In this document: positions 1 through 5,853 of the stretch, piece after piece
How positions within the stretch are numbered: the stretch's first letter is position 1
How the letters are laid out: every line of letters starts with the position of its first letter
Assembly (NCBI GenBank): GCA_017959485.1
Contig: JAGDAM010000239.1
Span: forward strand, 1 to 6,718
Length of the DNA: 6,718 nt
From: Clostridia bacterium
GTDB taxonomy: Bacteria; Bacillota_A; Clostridia; Oscillospirales; CAG-272
Reading direction: 5' to 3'
Made by a program: the position numbers and the translations under genes
Notes under the pieces: model-generated
What the model was told of the DNA's origin: nothing
Database searches by the model: none
What the model saw: the letters and a program-made list of their open reading frames with translations, nothing else

Positions 1-14
1 AATCTTGAAAAACT

Positions 15-49
15 GCCTGTTTTCCTGCGATTTCTCAGTCAAAACAGGC
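15..49. repeat. Perfect 9-bp inverted repeat upstream of the LCP gene
   Basis: GCCTGTTTT at 15-23 is exactly complementary to AAAACAGGC at 41-49, with a 17-base spacer. The GC pairs are at the base of the stem and the A/T pairs are next to the loop. On the + strand an A5 tract (8-12) precedes the stem and no T-run follows it. On the - strand the stem is followed by AGTTTTTC, which resembles an intrinsic terminator, but no - strand gene is visible to the right. It may be part of the end of an upstream gene lying outside the window, or an operator-like site. Confidence 0.5.
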
Positions 50-64
50 GCCAAAATTACTCGA

Positions 65-96
65 CAATCTCCGCACGCGAATTGTGCGGTATTGCC
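65..96. repeat. Imperfect hairpin sharing a 13-mer with the hairpin at 5854-5896
   Basis: CCGCAC (71-76) pairs with GTGCGG (84-89) around a 7-base loop. CAAT (65-68) pairs with ATTG (91-94) across a small internal loop of two bases against one. The 3' arm continues as GTGCGGTATTGCC (84-96). The same 13 bases form the 3' arm of the long hairpin before the ribulokinase gene (5885-5897). A weak AT-rich tail follows, without a clean T-run. It could be a terminator of an upstream gene, a leader structure, or a copy of a dispersed repeat. Confidence 0.45.
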
Positions 97-119
97 TTAA
101 CGTAATTATTTTGAATAGT
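92..119 (+). promoter_or_regulatory. Weak candidate promoter for the LCP gene
   Basis: TTGCCT (92-97) and AATAGT (114-119) each match four of six bases of the SigA -35 and -10 consensus, with a 16-base spacer, inside an AT-rich stretch. The -35 candidate overlaps the 3' arm of the hairpin at 65-94. A modest ribosome-binding site (AGG, 147-149) lies nine bases before the ATG at 159. The matches are marginal, so the true promoter may be elsewhere. Confidence 0.3.
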
Positions 120-158
120 GACTGCTTTTCGCACATTCCGCAACGCAGGTAGAATCAA

Positions 159-1463
159 ATGGCTTCTGAAGCTGGAACTAAAAAAAGAAAAAAAAGAATA
201 CTGACCGTTGTTCTGTCCTCCATTGCCGCGGTGATCGTTTTACTGATCGTTGCCGCGCTGCTGACCGTCAACGGAATGCTCAACAAGATCGGAAAGATCG
301 ACAACAACAATCTGGAGACCGTCCCGCCCGGGTCGGAGTTCTTCGATACCGACGTTCCCGACGATTTCTGGGAACAGAGCGACATACTGATCATCGGACC
401 GGACGTATTCGGGTCGGGCGGGGAATTCACCTTTCCCTCGGGACCGGACGTTACGGTGACGGACAGCGGGCCGGCGGCTTCGTCGCCCGATTCCGAAACG
501 GCCGCGGCGTCTGAGCCCGAAACGACTCCGTCGGACGTCCCGACCGAAACCGCCTCCGCCCCTCCGGAAGATTCCTCGTCGCCCGACGAAACGACCGCCG
601 GGGCACCCGTGACCACGAAAGCGCCGGTCGTTACGACGAAGCCCGGACCCACTTACATCACGCTTCCGGACGAGAACAAAATACCCGGAGGCGTCAACTG
701 GACTCCGGTCGATTCGCTTCCGGACGAAAAGCTTCTGAACATCCTGATTGTCGGTCAGGACAAAGGTACGTCGGGGACGCGCACCAGGACCGATTCAATG
801 ATGCTGCTCAGCGTCAACAAAGAAACCGGAAGGATCGCGCTGGTTTCATTCCTGCGCGATATGTACGTTCAGATCCCGGGAGGCTACCAGCCGAACCGTC
901 TCAACGTTCCTTACATCTACGGAGGCTTCCCGCTGCTTTACAAGACGCTCGAGGTGAATTTCGGCGTACACGTCGATTACGGTTTCGTGGTCGATTTTGC
1001 GGGATTCCGGGCCATAATCGACAAACTGGACGGTATCGACGTGCGTCTCACCAGGGCGGAGGCGGAGCACCTGAAGATCGGGGATTCGGAAGGCGTTTAC
1101 CATATGGACGGCGCGGTGGCCCTGAAATTCGCGAGGATACGTCATCTGGACAGCGATTTCGGCCGCACCAGCCGTCAGCGGACGGTGGTGAAGGCGTGTT
1201 ACGAGAAAATCAGAAAGCTCAGCTATTCGGATCTGAAGGCAATGCTCGACGAGATCCTTCCGCTTATGTCGACCGACATGTCAAACAGCGTGCTGCTGTC
1301 GACGCTGCTCGACTGCTACCGCTTCCTCGGGAACGACATACTCACCTACCGTATCCCGGCGCAGGACGCCTTCAGATACGCCATGGTCAACGGAATGGCT
1401 GTGATACTCCCGGATTTCGCCCGCAACAGGGTCTACCTGAAGTATTATCTCGGACTCGAATGA
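159..1463 (+). CDS. LytR-CpsA-Psr (LCP) family wall-polymer ligase
   Basis: LCP proteins transfer teichoic acid or other glycopolymers from undecaprenyl carriers to peptidoglycan on the outer face of the membrane. The 434-residue product has a basic N-terminus (KKRKKR, residues 8-13) and one membrane segment (about 14-36). A Ser/Thr/Glu/Pro-rich low-complexity linker (about 95-168) leads into the LCP domain (about 192-350). Family motifs are clear: NILIVGQD (194-201), RTDSMML (210-216), SFLRDMYVQIPGG (230-242), NRLNVPY (246-252), and RIRH plus DFGRTSRQR (326-341), which hold the Arg and Asp residues that bind the pyrophosphate carrier. The tail with STDMSN (371-376) and RIP (398-400) matches clostridial LCP proteins as I remember them. 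The start is the first ATG of the frame with an AGG nine bases upstream. The acceptor and polymer cannot be told from sequence. Confidence 0.93.
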   Translation: MASEAGTKKRKKRILTVVLSSIAAVIVLLIVAALLTVNGMLNKIGKIDNNNLETVPPGSEFFDTDVPDDFWEQSDILIIGPDVFGSGGEFTFPSGPDVTVTDSGPAASSPDSETAAASEPETTPSDVPTETASAPPEDSSSPDETTAGAPVTTKAPVVTTKPGPTYITLPDENKIPGGVNWTPVDSLPDEKLLNILIVGQDKGTSGTRTRTDSMMLLSVNKETGRIALVSFLRDMYVQIPGGYQPNRLNVPYIYGGFPLLYKTLEVNFGVHVDYGFVVDFAGFRAIIDKLDGIDVRLTRAEAEHLKIGDSEGVYHMDGAVALKFARIRHLDSDFGRTSRQRTVVKACYEKIRKLSYSDLKAMLDEILPLMSTDMSNSVLLSTLLDCYRFLGNDILTYRIPAQDAFRYAMVNGMAVILPDFARNRVYLKYYLGLE

Positions 1464-1487
1464 GCCGGGTCACGGCTTGACTTTTTT
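1461..1487 (+). terminator. Short intrinsic terminator at the LCP stop codon
   Basis: AGCCG (1463-1467) pairs with CGGCT (1473-1477) around the loop GGTCA. Two wobble pairs extend the stem to 1461-1479, and AC then TTTTTT (1482-1487) follow. The stop codon TGA forms the base of the stem. It would end the LCP transcript, but the stem is short, so read-through into the next gene is likely. It overlaps the -35 box of the next promoter. Confidence 0.55.
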
Positions 1488-1505
1488 CCCGTTTTATGAT
1501 ATTAT
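1477..1505 (+). promoter_or_regulatory. Strong SigA-type promoter for the NAGPA-like and repeat-protein genes
   Basis: TTGACT (1477-1482) matches five of six -35 consensus bases. TATTAT (1500-1505) matches five of six -10 bases. The spacer is exactly 17. Transcription would begin near 1512, giving a leader of about 33 bases before the ATG at 1545. This is the best promoter in the window. Confidence 0.8.
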
Positions 1506-1544
1506 TATATTGCGTTAATCTGTATTTATTTTGAGAGCGGACCT

Positions 1545-2438
1545 ATGAATGCGAACAGAAAACGGAAGGCCGCGAGACCTTCCGCGCTGCCGAAGATAGC
1601 TGTCATGATACTCATAGTAGCTGCGCTTCTGGCGGCGGCGTCTTTTGCCGCGCTTTTCGTAGCCGCCCGCGGACCCGCGCGCGACGAGGCGCGTCTGCTC
1701 TGCGCCACGATGGTCGAGAAGGGATTCCCTCTGACCGACCTCTTCTTCACGTCGTCGGAGATTAAAAACGCGAAGACGGTTTCCGGCACCATAATCGCCG
1801 GGGAACCCGTCACCAGGGAGGATTACAAACGCTCCGCTGGCGGGTTTGAAGCGATAGAGGGACGAAACTGGAAGGGATATCTGCTCGAATTCGCTCCGGG
1901 CGCCTCGGTTTCGATCAGGTTTTCCGGGGATGAACCGCCGGCCGCTTCGGCTGCCGTCGGGCTTTCGTCCGCTTACGACGCCATGCTGACCGGCGAATGC
2001 CTTTACTATACCGTCGACGCGGTCGCCGACAGTTTCGATTTTCTCGCTTTCGGTTCCGACGGTTCCGTTTCGCTGACAAGGACCAACGCGTCCGGCGCGG
2101 TAAACGGCGGATTCGTCTGCGGCGTTTCGACGCCCTGCGTCCTCATTGAAAACGGGATTCCCGCCGACGGTCTCGGCGGAGGATACGGCTCGCGCGCCGC
2201 GATAGGCGTGCGCGCGGACGGCAGTCTTCTGCTGTTCGAGGCGGTGCCGTCGTCGGTATATCCCTGCGGGATGACCTACGGCGAACTCGCCTCCCTGATG
2301 TTTGAGTACGGAGCCGAAACCGCGGTCGCCCTGGCTCCCGCCGGCGCCTTCGCGCGCGGTGGCTCGGTCCTCTGCTCGGCGGGCGGAACGGCCGGACCCG
2401 TACTCTCGGTCACCGGCACCGCGCCGGCCGCTCCCTGA
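1545..2438 (+). CDS. Membrane-anchored, degenerate phosphodiester glycosidase (NAGPA) family protein
   Basis: The 297-residue product has a basic cytosolic N-terminus, one membrane segment (about 17-41) and an extracellular remainder. A short helical region (44-77) and the segment AIEGRNWKGYLLEF (103-116) resemble the pre-domain of clostridial members of the NAGPA family, as I remember them. The C-terminal half follows the family order: LIENG (199-203), RAAIGVRADGSLLLF (217-231) for the usual PRTAIG strand, then GMTYGELASLMFEYGAETAVAL (242-263). Where active members have LDGGSSS, this protein reads LAPAGAF (263-269). The usual NGxYY-like motif appears as VGLSSA (138-143). Both catalytic signatures therefore seem lost, suggesting a binding or scaffold role. 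The ribosome-binding site is weak (GAGAG). It has its own promoter and lies 13 bases before the next gene. The family call is from memory of the motifs and is fairly secure; loss of activity is inference. Confidence 0.68.
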   Translation: MNANRKRKAARPSALPKIAVMILIVAALLAAASFAALFVAARGPARDEARLLCATMVEKGFPLTDLFFTSSEIKNAKTVSGTIIAGEPVTREDYKRSAGGFEAIEGRNWKGYLLEFAPGASVSIRFSGDEPPAASAAVGLSSAYDAMLTGECLYYTVDAVADSFDFLAFGSDGSVSLTRTNASGAVNGGFVCGVSTPCVLIENGIPADGLGGGYGSRAAIGVRADGSLLLFEAVPSSVYPCGMTYGELASLMFEYGAETAVALAPAGAFARGGSVLCSAGGTAGPVLSVTGTAPAAP

Positions 2439-2454
2439 AAGGGGCAAGCGCATG
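2432..2454 (+). promoter_or_regulatory. Stop codon, Shine-Dalgarno and start codon junction with a small hairpin
   Basis: The stop TGA (2436-2438) overlaps the Shine-Dalgarno stretch GAAAGGGG (2437-2444), which lies seven bases before the ATG at 2452. CCCT (2433-2436) can pair with AGGG (2440-2443) around a GAA loop, hiding the ribosome-binding site until a ribosome finishes the upstream gene. This junction decides the start of the downstream gene and suggests translational coupling. Confidence 0.5.
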
Positions 2455-4413
2455 GATGATAACGTAAAACTCAAAGACGGTATCGACCCGTCTTCCGCGG
2501 ATCGGGGCGACGTGCCGCGGGACGTTCCTGAGCTGACCGACAAAATGAAAAGATTCCGGCGTCTCGGAGGAGCGGACGAGAGCTCGTCCGCGGGCTTCGA
2601 CGTGACGCTCGGGACCGAGGAGGCGATCCGCGGAGACGACGCTCTCCGCAGATATTACGGATACGAAAAGGTCCGCCGCCGTTCTCCGCGCAGGCGCAGA
2701 TTTACCAGGTTCGCGTTTGTATTTTCGCTTGTTTCGCTTCTTCTCATCGCGATCGGAGCGGTCGTCGGATGGGTCGCCGCGGGTATCTGGGCGTCGTCTT
2801 CCGCAGACGCTTTCATGGACGATCTGACGGCTTCCACCGACAACGACGGCTGGAGACGGCTGCTCCGGCTCTGGCTTCCCGAGTCATATCCCGAATACGA
2901 GGACGCCCGCCGGCTCGCCGGCGAAGTGCTCTCGCCCGCATTTGTGACCGGAAAGGTCACGAAGCTTCGCAAGACGGGCGGAGGACTCGTTTATATGCTC
3001 TTTTCGGACGGCGAGTATTTCGCCGATATCGAACTCGAACGCGGAAAAGACGGAGTATCGATCAAGAGGATTGAATTCCGGACGTCCTACTTTGACGGCA
3101 GAAACGGTCTGCGCTTCCCCGAGAGAAGGATAACGGTCCCGAAGGGAGCGGTGCTCACCGTGAACTCGGCAGAGTATTCGGGCGGAGCCGCGGAGAGAGA
3201 TGCGTATTATCCCTTCTTCAGTCCCGCCGAACCCGACGTGACCGCGAACTGCGTTGAATACACTTTCCGCGATATTTATTTCGAACCCGTTCTGTCGGCG
3301 TCTCTCGACTGCGTCCGGCTTGAGGCGGTCGTTTCGGATGACGGATACGCAGTCTGTTTCAAATATCCCGAGAGCCGGCTCAAAACGGTCACGGTAACCG
3401 TCCCGGCGGGAGCCGACGCCTTTCTCGGCGGCGTTCCGCTGACCGAAGACTGGGCGGAGAAGGAAATAATCTTCGGCGAACTCGGTCCGCTCGACGACAA
3501 CGGAACCGGAACGCTCCCGCAGCTTTCGCGCTGGACCGCCGGCGGTCTGTTCGGCTTTCCCGAGGCGAGCGCGTCGATCGGCGGCGAGCCGGTCGCCCTG
3601 CTGTCTTCCGACGGCGGGAACTTCGTGTTCGAGATTCCGGCTTCCTGCCGGTACACCGTAAGCGTCGCGGCTCCCGCGGGAGCCGACGTCACGGTCAACG
3701 GCGTCGCGCTCACCGCCGCCGACGCGACGGGCGCAGGCAGTCCCGACCCGTTCGGAGGGACCTTCATCGGAAAATTCGGCGGCGGAAGAACTAATGCGGT
3801 TTCCGACGGCGGTACGCCCCTCTTCGACTTCTACGTCCGTGAGGGTTATCTTGCCGAGCCGGTCGTATCTGCTTCGCTCAACGGGATCGTTCTGACTCCG
3901 GTGACCTTCGTTTCTTCGGGATACGATATACAAATCGAATACGATATTCCCGCGTCGCCGGATCAGCCGGATCAGCCGGCGCTCGAGTGCGCCTCGCATT
4001 TCTTTTCGGCATACCTGAAATACGTCTGCGACGGCGGCATATCCGACGGACGCGAGTCCTCTTTCGATCGGAACTACGACGAACTGCTCTCCTCGATGGC
4101 GGAGGGAACGGCGGGATATACCGCGATTATGGAGTCGTACCGCCGGGTCTACCGCCTTCCCAACCATCCCGGAGCGAAGATATCCGAACCCGTCTGCAAG
4201 TCGGTGACGGTTTACAATTCGGGCTGCGTCTGCCTGACGCTCACGTCTTTCGTGACACCAGACCCGGTTTCGGAGTCCGAGACCCCGGAAGAAACGCCGC
4301 CTGCGCCCGGCAGCGAACCGCTTCCCGCGGAAATGACCGTATTTCTGAAAAAGACGGGCGAAGAATGGCGGGTTTACGGATTCGAGTGCGAGTTTGAAAT
4401 CGCCGCAGGATGA
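2452..4413 (+). CDS. Single-pass membrane protein with three extracellular repeats, function unknown
   Basis: I do not recognise this 653-residue protein as a named family. It has an acidic, then Arg-rich cytosolic N-terminus (RRRSPRRRRFTR, 75-86), one membrane segment (about 88-112) and a large outside part. Residues 115-212 look like a small alpha/beta domain of NTF2 type. Three repeats follow (about 221-306, 311-396, 401-500). Residues 510-650 again suggest an NTF2-like fold ending in FLKKTGEEWRVYGF (631-644), interrupted by a Pro/Glu-rich loop (603-626). The layout recalls staphylococcal TcaA and PEGA-type surface proteins, but that is inference. Nine cysteines lie outside the membrane. 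The frame is open back to 2302, inside the upstream gene; ATG 2452 is chosen because GAAAGGGG precedes it at the right distance. It shares a transcript with the NAGPA-like gene. Confidence 0.8.
   Translation: MDDNVKLKDGIDPSSADRGDVPRDVPELTDKMKRFRRLGGADESSSAGFDVTLGTEEAIRGDDALRRYYGYEKVRRRSPRRRRFTRFAFVFSLVSLLLIAIGAVVGWVAAGIWASSSADAFMDDLTASTDNDGWRRLLRLWLPESYPEYEDARRLAGEVLSPAFVTGKVTKLRKTGGGLVYMLFSDGEYFADIELERGKDGVSIKRIEFRTSYFDGRNGLRFPERRITVPKGAVLTVNSAEYSGGAAERDAYYPFFSPAEPDVTANCVEYTFRDIYFEPVLSASLDCVRLEAVVSDDGYAVCFKYPESRLKTVTVTVPAGADAFLGGVPLTEDWAEKEIIFGELGPLDDNGTGTLPQLSRWTAGGLFGFPEASASIGGEPVALLSSDGGNFVFEIPASCRYTVSVAAPAGADVTVNGVALTAADATGAGSPDPFGGTFIGKFGGGRTNAVSDGGTPLFDFYVREGYLAEPVVSASLNGIVLTPVTFVSSGYDIQIEYDIPASPDQPDQPALECASHFFSAYLKYVCDGGISDGRESSFDRNYDELLSSMAEGTAGYTAIMESYRRVYRLPNHPGAKISEPVCKSVTVYNSGCVCLTLTSFVTPDPVSESETPEETPPAPGSEPLPAEMTVFLKKTGEEWRVYGFECEFEIAAG
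3112..3951 (+). repeat. Three tandem protein repeats of about 90 residues
   Basis: Each unit opens with a beta strand and V/A-P-x-G-A (VPKGA 229-233, VPAGA 317-321, APAGA 407-411), a spacing of 88 and 90 residues. The second and third continue to GGVPL and NGVAL. Each closes with an S-A-S strand and a final hydrophobic strand ending in proline: VLSASL to FKYP (280-306), EASASI to FEIP (371-396) and VVSASL to YDIP (471-500). The pattern suggests diverged beta-sandwich modules, with the last copy about ten residues longer. The copies are far apart at DNA level, so the duplication is old. Confidence 0.7.
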
Positions 4414-4434
4414 TTCCGACGCGGCGTCAGAATC
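4412..4434. repeat. Palindrome at the end of the repeat-protein gene
   Basis: GATTC (4412-4416) and GACGC (4418-4422) pair with GCGTC (4424-4428) and GAATC (4430-4434), leaving one C/A mismatch and a central G. The stop codon TGA (4411-4413) runs into the left arm. A T5 run comes only 16 bases later (4451-4455), too far for a standard terminator. It may still end or stabilise the two-gene transcript, or be a two-fold symmetric protein site next to the promoter region that follows. Confidence 0.5.
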
Positions 4435-4435
4435 G

Positions 4436-4459
4436 ATTGATAATAATAAATTTTTATAG
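4436..4459 (+). promoter_or_regulatory. AT-rich island, probable promoter region of the SPFH gene
   Basis: About 24 bases are almost pure A/T between GC-rich stretches. The best -10 candidate is GATAAT (4439-4444, five of six), with only a poor -35 (TTCCGA, 4414-4419). TATAG (4455-4459) is another possible -10. Base composition supports a promoter; the exact boxes are not resolved. Confidence 0.35.
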
Positions 4460-4504
4460 CGGGGCCACAGGACCGGATACGGCCGACGGGTTCCGCAGAA
4501 AGGA
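4459..4504 (+). promoter_or_regulatory. Structured leader and ribosome-binding site of the SPFH gene
   Basis: GCGGGGCC (4459-4466) can pair with GGTTCCGC (4489-4496) with two G-U pairs, enclosing a smaller CCG-GATA-CGG stem (4473-4482). The base of the stem abuts a good Shine-Dalgarno, AGAAAGGA (4497-4504), six bases before the ATG at 4511. The Shine-Dalgarno itself stays unpaired, which would favour steady, strong translation. Confidence 0.4.
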
Positions 4505-4510
4505 AACAAA

Positions 4511-5842
4511 ATGGGTCTTATCAAAGCTTTAACCGGCGCCGTCGGAGGCGTGCTTGCCGATCAGTGGAAGGAATTCTTCTACTGCGATTCGCTTGACAAG
4601 GACACTCTCGTCGTCAAGGGACAGAAGCGCACGTCCGGCCGCTCTTCCAACACGAAGGGCGAAGACAACATCATCTCGAACGGATCCGGCATTGCCGTCA
4701 ACGAAGGCCAGTGCATGATCATCGTCGAGCAGGGCAAGGTGGTCGAAGTTTGCGCCGAACCCGGCCAGTTCACCTACGACACGTCGAGCGAGCCCAGCAT
4801 TTTCGCCGGATCTCTCGGCAAATCCATCCTCGAAACCTTCAAGGCGATCGGAAGAAGGTTCACCTACGGCGGCGATACGGGCAAGGATCAGAGAATATAC
4901 TACTTCAACACGAAGGAAATCCTTGACAACAAGTTCGGGACGGCCAACCCGATCCCCTTCCGCGTGGTCGACCACAAGATCGGACTCGACATCGACGTTT
5001 CGCTCCGCTGCTCCGGTATCTACAGCTACCGCATCGTCAACCCGCTTCTCTTCTACACCAACGTCTGCGGAAACGTGACTCAGGACTACAAGAGATCCGA
5101 GATCGACGGACAGCTCAAGATCGAGTTCATCGACGCCCTTCAGCCCGGCATCGGCCAGCTCTCCGAGCTTGAACTCAGACCGAACCAGATCATCTCGCAC
5201 AACGAGGATCTGAAGAACATCATGCAGGGCATCCTCTCCCCGAAGTGGGCCGAGCTGCGCGGAATCGAGATCGTAACCATCGCTCTCAATCCGCCGACAC
5301 TGCCCGAAGAGGATCAGGAACTTATCAAGCAGGCACAGCGCAGCGGAATGCTTCGCGATCCCGGCATGGCCGGAGCCACGCTGGTCGGCGCCCAGGCCGA
5401 CGCTATGAAGGCCGCCGCCGGCAACGCGTCCGGCGCGATGACCGGATTCATGGGTCTCGGAATGGCGATGAACGCCGGAGCCGGCACGGGCGCCTCCAAC
5501 TTCTACGCCATGGCCGGACAGCAGCAGGCCGCGCAGGCGGCACAGCCCGCCGCTCCCGCCGCCGACGCCTGGACCTGCCCGACCTGCGGCAAACAGGCGA
5601 CCGGCAAGTTCTGCGCCGAGTGCGGAACTCCCAAGCCCGCCGAGCAGGTCGGATGGGTCTGCCCGAAGTGCGGACAGCGCAATCTCGGCAAGTTCTGCGC
5701 CAACTGCGGCGAGAAGAAGCCGGCCGGAGAGCCGCTTTACCGCTGCGACAAGTGCGGATGGGTTCCCGAAGATCCCAAGAATCCGCCGAAATTCTGCCCC
5801 GAGTGCGGAGACAGATTCGACGATTCCGACATAGTCAAGTAA
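4511..5842 (+). CDS. ydjI: YdjI-like SPFH-domain protein with three C-terminal zinc ribbons
   Basis: The 443-residue product closely resembles Bacillus subtilis YdjI, often annotated as a virion core protein-like protein. It has an amphipathic N-terminus with ADQWKEFF (16-23), the signatures SNTKGEDNIISNGSGIAV (46-63) and AEPGQFTYDT (82-91), and an SPFH core with FYTNVCGNV (181-189) to about 260. A Gly/Ala/Met/Gln-rich linker (285-350) follows. Three zinc ribbons end the protein: C356/C359/C368/C371, C384/C387/C396/C399 and C412/C415/C429/C432. There is no clear membrane segment, so it probably sits at the inner face of the membrane. In B. subtilis, YdjI works with YdjG, YdjH and PspA in a membrane-stress response; no PspA gene is visible here. 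Lysine codons are strongly biased to AAG (about 26 of 30 by eye), consistent with high expression. The start is fixed by AGAAAGGA six bases upstream. Confidence 0.92.
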   Translation: MGLIKALTGAVGGVLADQWKEFFYCDSLDKDTLVVKGQKRTSGRSSNTKGEDNIISNGSGIAVNEGQCMIIVEQGKVVEVCAEPGQFTYDTSSEPSIFAGSLGKSILETFKAIGRRFTYGGDTGKDQRIYYFNTKEILDNKFGTANPIPFRVVDHKIGLDIDVSLRCSGIYSYRIVNPLLFYTNVCGNVTQDYKRSEIDGQLKIEFIDALQPGIGQLSELELRPNQIISHNEDLKNIMQGILSPKWAELRGIEIVTIALNPPTLPEEDQELIKQAQRSGMLRDPGMAGATLVGAQADAMKAAAGNASGAMTGFMGLGMAMNAGAGTGASNFYAMAGQQQAAQAAQPAAPAADAWTCPTCGKQATGKFCAECGTPKPAEQVGWVCPKCGQRNLGKFCANCGEKKPAGEPLYRCDKCGWVPEDPKNPPKFCPECGDRFDDSDIVK

Positions 5843-5853
5843 TTCCAAAAAGC

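Noticed and set aside
1..158. CRISPR-like array or small RNA suggested by the two inverted repeats in the leader
   Set aside because: The two inverted repeats differ from each other, there are no regularly spaced direct repeats, and no strong promoter precedes them within the window.
2302..2451. An upstream start at 2302 for the repeat-protein gene
   Set aside because: It lies inside the NAGPA-like gene, encodes a Pro/Arg/Ser-rich stretch typical of an out-of-frame reading, and lacks the Shine-Dalgarno seen before 2452.
3961..3978. Tandem 9-base repeat GATCAGCCG in the repeat-protein gene
   Set aside because: Two copies encoding PDQPDQP form a short linker; there is no sign of a larger repeat array.
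2884..4524. A 546-codon open frame on the - strand opposite the repeat-protein gene
   Set aside because: The product is Arg-rich without domain pattern, whereas the + strand frame has a membrane segment, repeats and a good ribosome-binding site.
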